A stretch of DNA of 64,000 nucleotides, from NCBI RefSeq assembly GCF_035987325.1, contig NZ_CP108488.1:7936001-8000000 (forward strand). The letters are read 5' to 3'. This DNA comes from Streptomyces sp. NBC_01244 (GTDB lineage: Bacteria > Actinomycetota > Actinomycetes > Streptomycetales > Streptomycetaceae). Positions 33,353-40,828 of this stretch are shown here, in pieces; within the stretch, counting starts at the first letter, position 1, and every line of letters begins with the position of its first letter. Position numbers and translations under genes: made by a program. Under the pieces are notes generated by a model. The model was given only the letters and a program-made list of their open reading frames with translations. It ran no database searches and was not told the origin of the DNA.

Positions 33353-34149
33353 TGCCGGGAGCTCCGCCGATGCCCGTGCCCGCACCGAGACCGCTCCTCG
33401 ACTACGACGCCGAAGCCCAGGCCTACGACGCCACCCGCGGCGGGGCCCCGCGCGCCGAGGCCGCAGCCGCGGCGGTCCTCGGCCTGCTCCCGCCGGACAC
33501 CGCCACCCTGCTCGACCTCGGCTGCGGCACGGGCATCGTCACCACCCGCATCGCAGACGCCCGCCCGGAGCTGCGCGTCCTCGGCGCGGACGCCTCGTAC
33601 GGGATGGCCGCCATGGCGCGCTCCCGCGAGGTCACGGTGGTCCTCGCCTCCGGGGCCCGGCTCCCGTTCCGTTCGGGTTCGCTCGACGCGGTCAGCGCGG
33701 TCTGGCTGCTGCACCTGCTGCGCTCACCGGGCCTGGTGGCCGCCGTGATCGCCGAGGCCGGGCGGGTGCTGCGGCCCGGCGGGGTCTTCGTCACCACCGT
33801 CGACAAGGACGCCGCCCACGACGTGGGCAGCGATATCGACGCGGTGCTCGCCGAGCACCTCACCGCCACCCCCGCCGACTCCGCCCAGGCCGTCACCGGC
33901 CACGCGGCCTCGGTGGGCCTGTACCCCGCCGGCGAAGCCCTCTTCACCGGCCACGGCCAGGGCCGCACCCCGCGCGGGGCGGCCGAAGCCCTGCTCGCCG
34001 GGCGGTACGCCTCCCGGGTCCACCCGCGCGGGATCACCCCGCGCGAGCTCGCGGACCGGCTGGAACTCCTGCCCGGGCCGGACACCCCGCGCGCGGAGCC
34101 GACGTACCGGCTGCACGGCTTCGTACGGGCCTTGAGGGGCGGGGGCTGA
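33352..34149 (+). CDS. SAM-dependent methyltransferase
   Basis: The 265-residue protein has motif I LLDLGCGTGIVTTRIAD, post-I VLGADAS, VTVVLASGARLPFRSGSLD (motif II), and VLRPGGVFVTTVDKD (motif III). ATG 33352 overlaps the dehydratase stop; ATG 33370 is an alternative because the homology starts at RPLLDYDAEAQAYDATRGG. It is probably co-expressed with the pterin dehydratase. The acceptor is unknown. Confidence 0.85.
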   Translation: MPGAPPMPVPAPRPLLDYDAEAQAYDATRGGAPRAEAAAAAVLGLLPPDTATLLDLGCGTGIVTTRIADARPELRVLGADASYGMAAMARSREVTVVLASGARLPFRSGSLDAVSAVWLLHLLRSPGLVAAVIAEAGRVLRPGGVFVTTVDKDAAHDVGSDIDAVLAEHLTATPADSAQAVTGHAASVGLYPAGEALFTGHGQGRTPRGAAEALLAGRYASRVHPRGITPRELADRLELLPGPDTPRAEPTYRLHGFVRALRGGG

Positions 34150-34165
34150 GGGGCGGGGGCCTGAC

Positions 34166-34220
34166 GGGCGGGGGCAGGGGCGATGGGCCAACTGCCCCGC
34201 CACGGCGCCCGCCCCCGCCC
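34166..34220. terminator. GC-rich inverted repeat between convergent genes
   Basis: GGGCGGGGGC (34166-34175) pairs with GCCCCCGCCC (34211-34220), enclosing a shorter pairing of GGGGC with GCCCC. It lies between the convergent methyltransferase and lectin genes and may terminate both. Confidence 0.4.
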
Positions 34221-34249
34221 CCCGCCTCCTGCCACTGCTCCGCCCCGCC

Positions 34250-34699
34250 TCAGGCGGGCTCCAGGCGCCACCACTGCGCCGGGGAATCGGTGTCCTCGCA
34301 CTGCCGGGCCCGGCCCTCCGCGTCCGCCTCCAGCGGCAGACCGCTGATGGCCGCGATCAGCGAGACCACGCCGGGGTCGTCGAGGTGTTCCTCCACGACC
34401 CACTCCTGCGCCCCGAAGGCGTTCGCCTTCCACACCTGGACCCGGGTGCCGCTCTCGGTCGACGCGTTCGCGACATCGAGCCGCTTGCCGTTGTGGACGC
34501 TGACCAGGTGGAAGATCCCGCCGCCGCTGTGCACCGGGGTGATCTCCCACCGCCGGGCCGCGGCGGGCTCGCCGTCCGGCCCGACACAGACCCGGTTGCC
34601 GCTCTCGACCTGGAGCAGCAGCCCGCTCCCGGCATTGCGGATCAGGTACACGCCGTCGGGCGCCTTCGTCTGCGCGTTCGTCCGCGCCGTCCCTGTCAC
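34250..34699 (-). CDS. Ricin-type beta-trefoil lectin-domain protein
   Basis: The 149-residue protein is a single RICIN domain: DGVYLIRNAGSGLLLQV, then RRWEITPVHSGGGIFHLVSV, LDVANASTESGTRVQVWKAN, AFGAQEWVVEE and DSPAQWWRLEPA, the Q-x-W repeats of each trefoil lobe. There is no signal peptide, so it is cytosolic or exported by another route. GTG 34699 is the start. Carbohydrate binding is expected by family. It is only 7 bases ahead of the aldo/keto reductase gene on the other side of its stop, but both are on the minus strand and it lies downstream of it. Confidence 0.8.
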   Translation of the reverse strand: MTGTARTNAQTKAPDGVYLIRNAGSGLLLQVESGNRVCVGPDGEPAAARRWEITPVHSGGGIFHLVSVHNGKRLDVANASTESGTRVQVWKANAFGAQEWVVEEHLDDPGVVSLIAAISGLPLEADAEGRARQCEDTDSPAQWWRLEPA

Positions 34700-34706
34700 C
34701 GGCGGC

Positions 34707-35555
34707 TCAGTAGTCGAACTCGGCCGGGTCGGGACCGATCCGGCGCCCCGCCGAGCCCGCGCCGAGCGCGTCCAGCGCGGCGATGTCCCCGGCGTCCAGC
34801 TCGAAGCCGAAGACGTCGAGGTTCTCCCGGATCCGCGCCGGGGTCACGGACTTCGGGATCACGACGTTGCCCAGCTGGAGGTGCCAGCGCAGCACCACCT
34901 GCGCGGCCGAGCGGCCGTGCTTGTCGGCGATCGCGGTGACGGCGGGCAGGGTGAGCAGGTCCTTGCCCTGACCGAGCGGGGACCAGGCCTCGGTGGCGAT
35001 GCCCAGGCGCGCGTGCAGGGCGCGCAGCTCGGTCTGGGGGAGCAGCGGGTGCAGCTCGATCTGGTTCACGGCCGGGACCAGGGCGCTCTCGCCGCCGAGC
35101 CGCTCCAGGTCGGCGGGGCGGAAGTTGGACACGCCGACGGCCTTGGCGCGGCCGCTCCGCGCGATCTCCTCGAAGGTCTTCCAGATGGCCAGGAAGTCGT
35201 CGCGCATCGGGCGCGGCCAGTGGATCAGGTACAGGTCGATCTCGTCGAGGCCCAGCTTGGCGAGCGAGGCGTCGAACTCGCGCAGCACGTTGTCCCGGCC
35301 CCAGGTCTCGGACTTCCCGTTCCACAGCTTGGTGGTGACGAAGAGCTCCTCGCGCGGCACCCCGGCGGAGGCGATGGCCTTGCCTGTGCCCTCCTCGTTG
35401 CCGTAGATGGCGGCCGTGTCGATGCTGCGGTAGCCCGCCTCCAGTGCCGTCCGGACGGCCTGCTCCGCCTCGGCGTCCGGAACCTGCCAGACGCCGTAGC
35501 CGAGCTGGGGCATGAGCGTGCCGTTGTTGAGCTTGATGCCGGGGACCTGGTTCAC
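34707..35555 (-). CDS. Aldo/keto reductase
   Basis: The 282-residue NADPH-dependent reductase is of the AKR5-like 2,5-diketo-gluconate reductase group. The catalytic tetrad is visible: Asp and Tyr in SIDTAAIYGNE, Lys in FVTTKLWN, and His in DLYLIHWP. The cofactor-binding C-terminal part IPKSVTPARIRENLDVFGF is intact. Start GTG 35555. It reduces carbonyl compounds to alcohols. The lectin-domain gene follows after 7 bases, so the two may be co-transcribed. Confidence 0.92.
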   Translation of the reverse strand: MNQVPGIKLNNGTLMPQLGYGVWQVPDAEAEQAVRTALEAGYRSIDTAAIYGNEEGTGKAIASAGVPREELFVTTKLWNGKSETWGRDNVLREFDASLAKLGLDEIDLYLIHWPRPMRDDFLAIWKTFEEIARSGRAKAVGVSNFRPADLERLGGESALVPAVNQIELHPLLPQTELRALHARLGIATEAWSPLGQGKDLLTLPAVTAIADKHGRSAAQVVLRWHLQLGNVVIPKSVTPARIRENLDVFGFELDAGDIAALDALGAGSAGRRIGPDPAEFDY

Positions 35556-35660
35556 GTCGGTCGTTCCCTCTGGTCGTCGCTGGTGCGGGTGCTGACTGCC
35601 GTACGGACGCCGGTGAGCCTGCCCGTACGACCGGCGACAACCGGCCTCCGGCGTGGCCTA

Positions 35661-35694
35661 TTCCCGCCGTACGGGTGAATCCGTACGGCGGGAA
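35661..35694 (-). terminator. Terminator of the branched-chain ABC operon
   Basis: TTCCCGCCGTACGG (35661-35674) and its exact complement (35681-35694) enclose a 6-base loop. It begins 17 bases beyond the stop of the last gene of the minus-strand ABC operon, where its terminator is expected. Confidence 0.75.
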
Positions 35695-35710
35695 ACGGGC
35701 ACGTCACGCC

Positions 35711-36484
35711 CTACGCGCCCAGGTACGCCTCCCGGACCAGAGCGTTGGCCCGTACCTCGGCGGCCGTGCCCTCGGCGAGGACGGTCCCCAGGTCCAGGAC
35801 GACCACCCGGGTGCAGAGGTCCATCACGAAGGCGACGTTGTGCTCGACCAGCAGCACCGCGCAGCCCTCCTCCTCGGCGAGCCGGCGCACGACCGCCGCG
35901 AGCTGCTCGCGTTCGGGCGCGGACATGCCCGACGCGGGCTCGTCCAGGAGTAGCACCCGGGGCGGATCGGCCACCGCGCGGGCGAGCTCCACCATCCGGG
36001 CCCGCCCCACCGGCAGACCACCGGCGTACGAGTCCCCGAGCGCGCCGATGCCGCAGTCGGCCAGCACCCGCGCGGCCCGCTCCCGCCGCTCCCGCTCCCG
36101 GCGGCGCCGGGTGGGCGAGGCGACCAGGTCGGCGGCGAGACCGCCGCCCCCGCCCCGCCACTCCTGCGCGACGAGGACGTTGTCGGCCACGCTGAGCTGC
36201 CCGAACAGCTGCTGGCGCTGGAAGGTCCGGCGCATCCCGTGCCGGGCCCGCCAGACGGGGGAGCGCCGGGTGACGTCCACCCCGTCGAGCAGCATCCGCC
36301 CCTGGTCGGGCCGCCGGATCCCGGACAGCACGTCGAACAGGGTGGTCTTCCCGGCCCCGTTCGGCCCGATCAGCCCGCACACCTCGCCGGCCCGGATCCC
36401 GAGGTCCACGCCCGTCAGCGCCCTGACCCCGCCGAACCGGACGCTGACGCCGCGGGCCTCCAGTACATAGGGGTCCTCTCTCAT
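35711..36484 (-). CDS. Branched-chain amino acid-type ABC ATPase (LivG-like)
   Basis: The 257-residue ATPase has Walker A GLIGPNGAGKTTLFDVLSGI, Walker B RVLLLDEPASGM and switch LLVEHNVAFVMDLCTRVVVL. The ABC signature is degenerate, YAGGLPVGRARMVELARAV. The LivG-type tail after the H-loop is present. ATG 36484 overlaps the stop of the fusion gene upstream by 4 nt. With that gene and the binding protein it forms a HAAT-family importer. Confidence 0.9.
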   Translation of the reverse strand: MREDPYVLEARGVSVRFGGVRALTGVDLGIRAGEVCGLIGPNGAGKTTLFDVLSGIRRPDQGRMLLDGVDVTRRSPVWRARHGMRRTFQRQQLFGQLSVADNVLVAQEWRGGGGGLAADLVASPTRRRRERERRERAARVLADCGIGALGDSYAGGLPVGRARMVELARAVADPPRVLLLDEPASGMSAPEREQLAAVVRRLAEEEGCAVLLVEHNVAFVMDLCTRVVVLDLGTVLAEGTAAEVRANALVREAYLGA

Positions 36485-39414
36485 GTCGCCATCCCCAGGT
36501 AGGCCTCGGTCAGCCGGTCCGTCTCCACCTCGGAGCGCGGGCCGCACCAGGAGACCCGGCCCTGCGAGAGGTAGGCGACGGTGTCGGCGATCCCGAGGAT
36601 CTCGGCCGCCTTCTCCTCCACCAGCAGCAGCGCGGTCCCGGCGGTGCGGAGCTCCATGAGCAGCCCGTACACCTCGTCCACCACGCGCGGGGCGAGCCCG
36701 AGCGAGGGCTCGTCCGCGATCAGCACCCCGGGCGGCCGCTGCAACAGCGGTGCGAGGGCCAGCATTTGCTGTTCCCCGCCGGACAACGACCCGGCGGAGA
36801 GCGTGCGCCGCTCGCGCAGCCGGGGGAACCGGTCGTAGACGGCGTCCCGTTCCTCCGCGTCCCTCAGGTAGAGGGAGAGGTTCTCCTCGATGCTGAGCGC
36901 GGGGAAGATCCCCCGCCCCTCGGGTGCGAGCAGCACCCCCGCCCGGGAGCGGCCCACGGCGCCGTCGCGAGTGGCGTCCCGCCCGCCCACGTGGACGGTC
37001 CCGCCGGCGACGGCCAGCGCTCCGGCCGCCACCCGGCAGGCGGTGCTCTTCCCGGCCCCGTTGGGCCCGAGCACGGCGAGGATCTCGCCGCGCCGCACGA
37101 CGAGGTCCACCCCGTGCAACACGAGCCCCCCGTCGTACCCGGCGGTGACGCCGCGCAGCTCCAGAGCGGGCGACAGGTCCCCCACCCCGCCCCTTCCCGA
37201 AACCGGGGCGCCGCCCCGGCCCCCGGCGAGATCAGCCCCTCCGGAGTTTGAGGAGCGGGAGTCCGGGGGCGGAGCCCCCGAAGGGTTCGGGCGGAGCCCG
37301 GTTTCGGGAAGGGGCGGGGTGGGGGAAAGCCCCGCCGGGCCCACCCCGACTCCGCCACCGACCCGGGCCGCGGGAACGGCGCCGGCCCCGGCCTCGCCAC
37401 CGTCCCGGACCGCGGGCACGGCCTCGGTCTCGGGACCGGCCCCGGTCTTGGGCACGGCCCCGGTCTTGGGCACGGCCCCGGCCGAGACGTGGGCTCCGGC
37501 CAGGGCAACGGCCCGCCGCCGCGCCAGCCGCACCGGCACCGCCGCGCAATACCCATCGGGATCGTTGGCCAGGGCCAACCCCGCCAGCCCGAACAGGATC
37601 ACCGGCAGGTGCGCCGACTCCGTCACGTAGTCCGCCATCACCCGCGGAGCGACGGCGAAGACCAGCCCCGCCACCACCGCGTACTGCGGCCTGCGGACGC
37701 CCGCCGCGACGACCACCGCCAGCCACACCAGTCCGGTCATCGCCGTGAAGTCCGTAGCGGTGATGCGGGTGTTGTACGAGGCGTACATCACGCCCCCGAA
37801 CCCGGCCAGCCCCGCCGACAGCGTGAACAGCAGCAGCTTCGTCCGCAGTACGGACACCCCGGAGGCCATCGCGGCCGCGGGGGCCGACCGCACGGCGAGC
37901 ATCGCCCGGCCCGAAGGGGAGCCCCGCAGCGCGCTCAGCCCGGCGGCGACCGCCGCGACCAGGAGGAGCAGCGCCACCCCCAGCGCCCGGTCGTCGGTGA
38001 GGTCCACCGGCCCGATGACGGGACGCGGGATCGACCACCCGGAGTCCCCGTTGCGCAGCCACCGCATCTGGAAGAGCACCTGGTCCGCCAGGAAGGCCAG
38101 GGCCAGTGTCGCCAGTGCCAGGGAGCGCCCGCCGAGCCGTAGCGCGGGCAGTGCGACCAGCGCTCCCAGGACGGCGGCCGCGCACGTGCCGACCGCCAGC
38201 GCCGCGAAGAACGGCCACCCGCGGCTCATCAGCAGTCCGGCCACCAGCGCGGCCCCGGTCACGAAGGTCCCCTGGGCCAGCGACACCATCGCGCCGAGCC
38301 CGGTGACCACGGTGAAGGACATGAACACCAGGGCCAGCGCGAGCCCTTGCGCGAGGAGCCCGCTCCAGAAGGGGGTGGTCACGGTGTAGAAGGCCGTGCC
38401 CAGCAGTACCGCGCCCGCGGCCCACACGCCCCAGCGCCGCCCCCACGGGGCGCCGGCCAGATGGTCCGGGGAGGCCACGTCCACGGCGGCGGTCCCGGCG
38501 GCCCGGGCCCGCCGGGTGAGCACCAGCAGCCCCCCGAAGAGGATCAGGAAGGGCACGGCCGTCCTGAAGCCGGTGATGGAGTCGGCGAAGGACGCGTAGC
38601 CGACGACCAGGTTCTGCAGGACCCCGAGCCCCAGTCCGCCGGCGAAGGCGAGCGGGACGGAGGCGAAGCGCCCGATGACGGCCGCGGTGGCCGATACGAA
38701 CAGGAACAGCGTGAAGTCGTGCGCCGACAGCCCGAGCAGCGGCGTCGCCAGTACCCCCGCGAGCCCGGCCAGCCCCGACGCGATCATCCACGCCACCGAG
38801 GACAGCCGGTCGGCGTCGATCCCGCGCAGCTCGGTCAGCGAGCGGTTGTCGACGGCGGCCCGCAGCCGCAGCCCCAGCCGGGTGTGCCGCATCAGCACCC
38901 ACAGGGCGACCGCCACCAGGGCCGTGGCCACCCAGGTGATCAGCTGGTCGGAGTCGATTCCCACGTCGGCGGTGAGCTGCCAGGACGTGGCGGGGCTCGG
39001 CCCCACTCCCGGCAGTCCGAACTGGTTCTCCGCCGGCTTGAGGGGAGCTCCCGCGTCGGTCAGGAGCTCCACCGTCCACAGCCCGGCCGCCGGCAGGGCC
39101 ACCAGGAGTCCGATGGTGGCCACGATCTGCGCCGTCTCGCCGACCTGGGCGAGCCGGCGGAACATCAGCCGGTCCAGCGCCCACCCGAGGCCGGGTGCCA
39201 GTACGAGGACCACCAGCAGCGCCGCCGGGACGGCCGGCCAGCCGAGCCCGGAGTGCAGTTCGTAGAAGGTGAGCGCGCACAGGTAGGCGGTGGCCCCGTG
39301 CGCGAAGTTGAACAGCCCGGACGCCGAGTACGACAGCACCAGCCCGGTGGCCAGCAGTGCGTACAGGGCGCCGGACACCAGACCGCTCAGTACGAAGGCG
39401 AGCAGATCTCCCAT
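36481..39414 (-). CDS. Fused LivH-LivM-LivF transporter protein
   Basis: The 977-residue single chain has three parts. Residues 1-295 are a LivH-type permease (LSYSASGLFNFAHGATAYLC; GRFASVPLAFAGGLGLGV). Residues about 320-610 are a LivM-type permease (MSFTVVTGLGAMVSLAQGTF; LRLGGRSLALATLALAFLAD). After a linker (about 625-735) rich in Ala/Gly/Pro with two AVPKTG units comes a LivF-type ATPase with Walker A LAVLGPNGAGKST, signature SLSGGEQQMLALA and Walker B VLIADEPSLGL. Usually these are three genes. The linker carries a GC-rich palindromic element in frame. No frameshift is seen. Confidence 0.9.
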   Translation of the reverse strand: MGDLLAFVLSGLVSGALYALLATGLVLSYSASGLFNFAHGATAYLCALTFYELHSGLGWPAVPAALLVVLVLAPGLGWALDRLMFRRLAQVGETAQIVATIGLLVALPAAGLWTVELLTDAGAPLKPAENQFGLPGVGPSPATSWQLTADVGIDSDQLITWVATALVAVALWVLMRHTRLGLRLRAAVDNRSLTELRGIDADRLSSVAWMIASGLAGLAGVLATPLLGLSAHDFTLFLFVSATAAVIGRFASVPLAFAGGLGLGVLQNLVVGYASFADSITGFRTAVPFLILFGGLLVLTRRARAAGTAAVDVASPDHLAGAPWGRRWGVWAAGAVLLGTAFYTVTTPFWSGLLAQGLALALVFMSFTVVTGLGAMVSLAQGTFVTGAALVAGLLMSRGWPFFAALAVGTCAAAVLGALVALPALRLGGRSLALATLALAFLADQVLFQMRWLRNGDSGWSIPRPVIGPVDLTDDRALGVALLLLVAAVAAGLSALRGSPSGRAMLAVRSAPAAAMASGVSVLRTKLLLFTLSAGLAGFGGVMYASYNTRITATDFTAMTGLVWLAVVVAAGVRRPQYAVVAGLVFAVAPRVMADYVTESAHLPVILFGLAGLALANDPDGYCAAVPVRLARRRAVALAGAHVSAGAVPKTGAVPKTGAGPETEAVPAVRDGGEAGAGAVPAARVGGGVGVGPAGLSPTPPLPETGLRPNPSGAPPPDSRSSNSGGADLAGGRGGAPVSGRGGVGDLSPALELRGVTAGYDGGLVLHGVDLVVRRGEILAVLGPNGAGKSTACRVAAGALAVAGGTVHVGGRDATRDGAVGRSRAGVLLAPEGRGIFPALSIEENLSLYLRDAEERDAVYDRFPRLRERRTLSAGSLSGGEQQMLALAPLLQRPPGVLIADEPSLGLAPRVVDEVYGLLMELRTAGTALLLVEEKAAEILGIADTVAYLSQGRVSWCGPRSEVETDRLTEAYLGMAT
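37179..37325. repeat. 147-bp element with perfect 29-bp inverted ends, inside a coding sequence
   Basis: Bases 37179-37207 are the exact reverse complement of 37297-37325, and 89 bases lie between. The interior holds CTCCGGAGTTTGAGGAGCGG and hairpin-forming GGGGGCGGAGCCCCC. Related single-ended copies lie in intergenic DNA at 11754 and 43775. Here the element is in frame and encodes most of the linker between the LivM and LivF parts of the fusion protein. Confidence 0.85.
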
Positions 39415-39430
39415 TCCGTTTCCCGCACCC

Positions 39431-40696
39431 CTACTTGAAGGGGATGGACTCGTAGCACTTGAACGGTACGGAGACCTCGTACGCGCCGTTCTTCAGCTGT
39501 ACGAGCGCCCCGCAGCCGAAGCTGTCCTTCTGGCCCTTGGGTTCCGCGCGGTTGCCGACGAGGGTGTCGGTGTCGGAGAAGCCCTGCGCGGCGGCCTGGA
39601 AGGACTCGACGGTCAGGCCCTTGCCCGCCTTCTGCGCGATGGACACGAACAGGTCGGCCGACATGTACCCGGTCATCATGTGCATGTTGAGCGGCACGTC
39701 CAGCCCGCCCGACGCGGCCTTGATGTCGGCCTTGAACTGGGCCATCTTCGGGTTCGTCGACTCGAACGGCTCGAACTGCAGCAGGACGTGCACGCCGTCG
39801 AGGGCCTGCTTTGTGGCGTCCTTGGCGAGCAGACCCGGGTCGTAGTCGGTCGGGTCGGAGAGCAGTCCCTTGTATCCGCTGCGCTTGAGCGAGGTGAACA
39901 GCCCGATGTTGTTGGGGGTCTGCATGACGGAGACGACCGCGTCCGGGGCCTTGCCGTCGTTGCTCTCGAGGATCTCCTTGACGTACGCCGACCAGTCGCT
40001 CGGTACGGCGGTGCCGGGCACCGAGGCCTTGGCGTAGGAGACCTTGAACCCGGCGCTGGCGAAGCCCTGCTGGAAGGTGCGCACACCGAACTTCCCGGCG
40101 TCGCTGTCGTTGGCGATGATCGCGACCGACTTGCCCGCGGCGCCGCCGAGGATCTGGCCGATGCCCTCGGGCCAGGTCTGGTTGATGGTGCCGCCGGGGG
40201 TGGGGACGAGGCAGCCGTTGAACCCGTAGATGTACTTGGGCCCGCAGAAGGAGGGCAGGGTGCCCCAGCCGAAGGTGGGCACCTTCTCCTGCTCCAGGAA
40301 GTCGGCGCCGGTGAAGGTGACCGAGCTCATGGGGGAGATCGCGAAGACCTTGTCCTGCTGGACGAGTTTGCGGGCCGCGGCCAGGTTCTTGGCGGGGTCC
40401 TGCCCGTCGTCCTCGGCCCCGATGTAGTCGATCTTGAGGCCGTTGATCCCGCCCTCGGCGTTGGCTCTCATGTAGCGTGCCTTCGCCCCGAGGTCGGTTG
40501 CCTTCTTGCTGTAGCCACTGGCGCTGGTCATCGACACGATGCCGCCGACCTTGATCGAATCGGCGGTCACCCCGCGGGAGTTGCCGCCGGCTACTCCCGG
40601 CTTGTCGGTGGAGGCGCCGTTGGAGGCGGAGTTGCAGGCGGAGACGAGCGCGAGCGCTGCCGCCGCGGCGGCCAGGGTGCGGATCGGTCGCAACAT
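39431..40696 (-). CDS. Branched-chain-type substrate-binding lipoprotein
   Basis: The 421-residue protein starts with a lipoprotein signal, MLRPIRTLAAAAAALALVSA with the lipobox cysteine at residue 21. The mature part is a Peripla_BP_6 domain: IKVGGIVSMTSASGYSKKAT, YIGAEDDGQDPAKNLAAARK and FGVRTFQQGFASAGFKV. It is the solute receptor for the fused permease/ATPase, 16 bases upstream of that gene. Conserved sites for amino acid or aromatic ligands cannot be decided by eye. Twin operators overlap its promoter. Confidence 0.9.
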   Translation of the reverse strand: MLRPIRTLAAAAAALALVSACNSASNGASTDKPGVAGGNSRGVTADSIKVGGIVSMTSASGYSKKATDLGAKARYMRANAEGGINGLKIDYIGAEDDGQDPAKNLAAARKLVQQDKVFAISPMSSVTFTGADFLEQEKVPTFGWGTLPSFCGPKYIYGFNGCLVPTPGGTINQTWPEGIGQILGGAAGKSVAIIANDSDAGKFGVRTFQQGFASAGFKVSYAKASVPGTAVPSDWSAYVKEILESNDGKAPDAVVSVMQTPNNIGLFTSLKRSGYKGLLSDPTDYDPGLLAKDATKQALDGVHVLLQFEPFESTNPKMAQFKADIKAASGGLDVPLNMHMMTGYMSADLFVSIAQKAGKGLTVESFQAAAQGFSDTDTLVGNRAEPKGQKDSFGCGALVQLKNGAYEVSVPFKCYESIPFK

Positions 40697-40726
40697 GTGT
40701 GGATCCCCTCCGGTCGGAATCCCCGC

Positions 40727-40786
40727 ATTCTGTGCGCGACCTGACGCATCGTCAATATCAACGACAAGTAAAGTGACGACCCGTCA
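40727..40786 (-). promoter_or_regulatory. Promoter and twin operators of the ABC uptake operon
   Basis: On the minus strand TTGACG (40755-40750), a 17-base spacer and CAGAAT (40732-40727) form a plausible HrdB promoter, with about 25 bases to the start codon and GGAGGGG as Shine-Dalgarno. Two identical palindromes, TGACG-N3-CGTCA, lie at 40742-40754 (overlapping the -35) and 40774-40786, 32 bases centre to centre. This is the geometry of repressor sites. The repressor is not encoded next door. Confidence 0.6.
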
Positions 40787-40804
40787 GGTAACGGTTCGGA
40801 CCGT

Positions 40805-40820
40805 CGGCGTGATCACGCCG
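40805..40820 (-). terminator. Possible terminator of the acyl-CoA ligase gene
   Basis: CGGCGT-GATC-ACGCCG is a 6-bp perfect hairpin starting 9 bases beyond the ligase stop codon. It is short and lacks a T-run, so its function is uncertain. Confidence 0.35.
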
Positions 40821-40828
40821 TGCGCTCG

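Noticed and set aside
36481..39414. The transporter fusion as a sequencing artefact joining three genes.
   Set aside because: The frame is continuous through two permeases, a repeat-containing linker and an ATPase, and the ATG overlap with livG is intact; an artefact would more likely add a stop.
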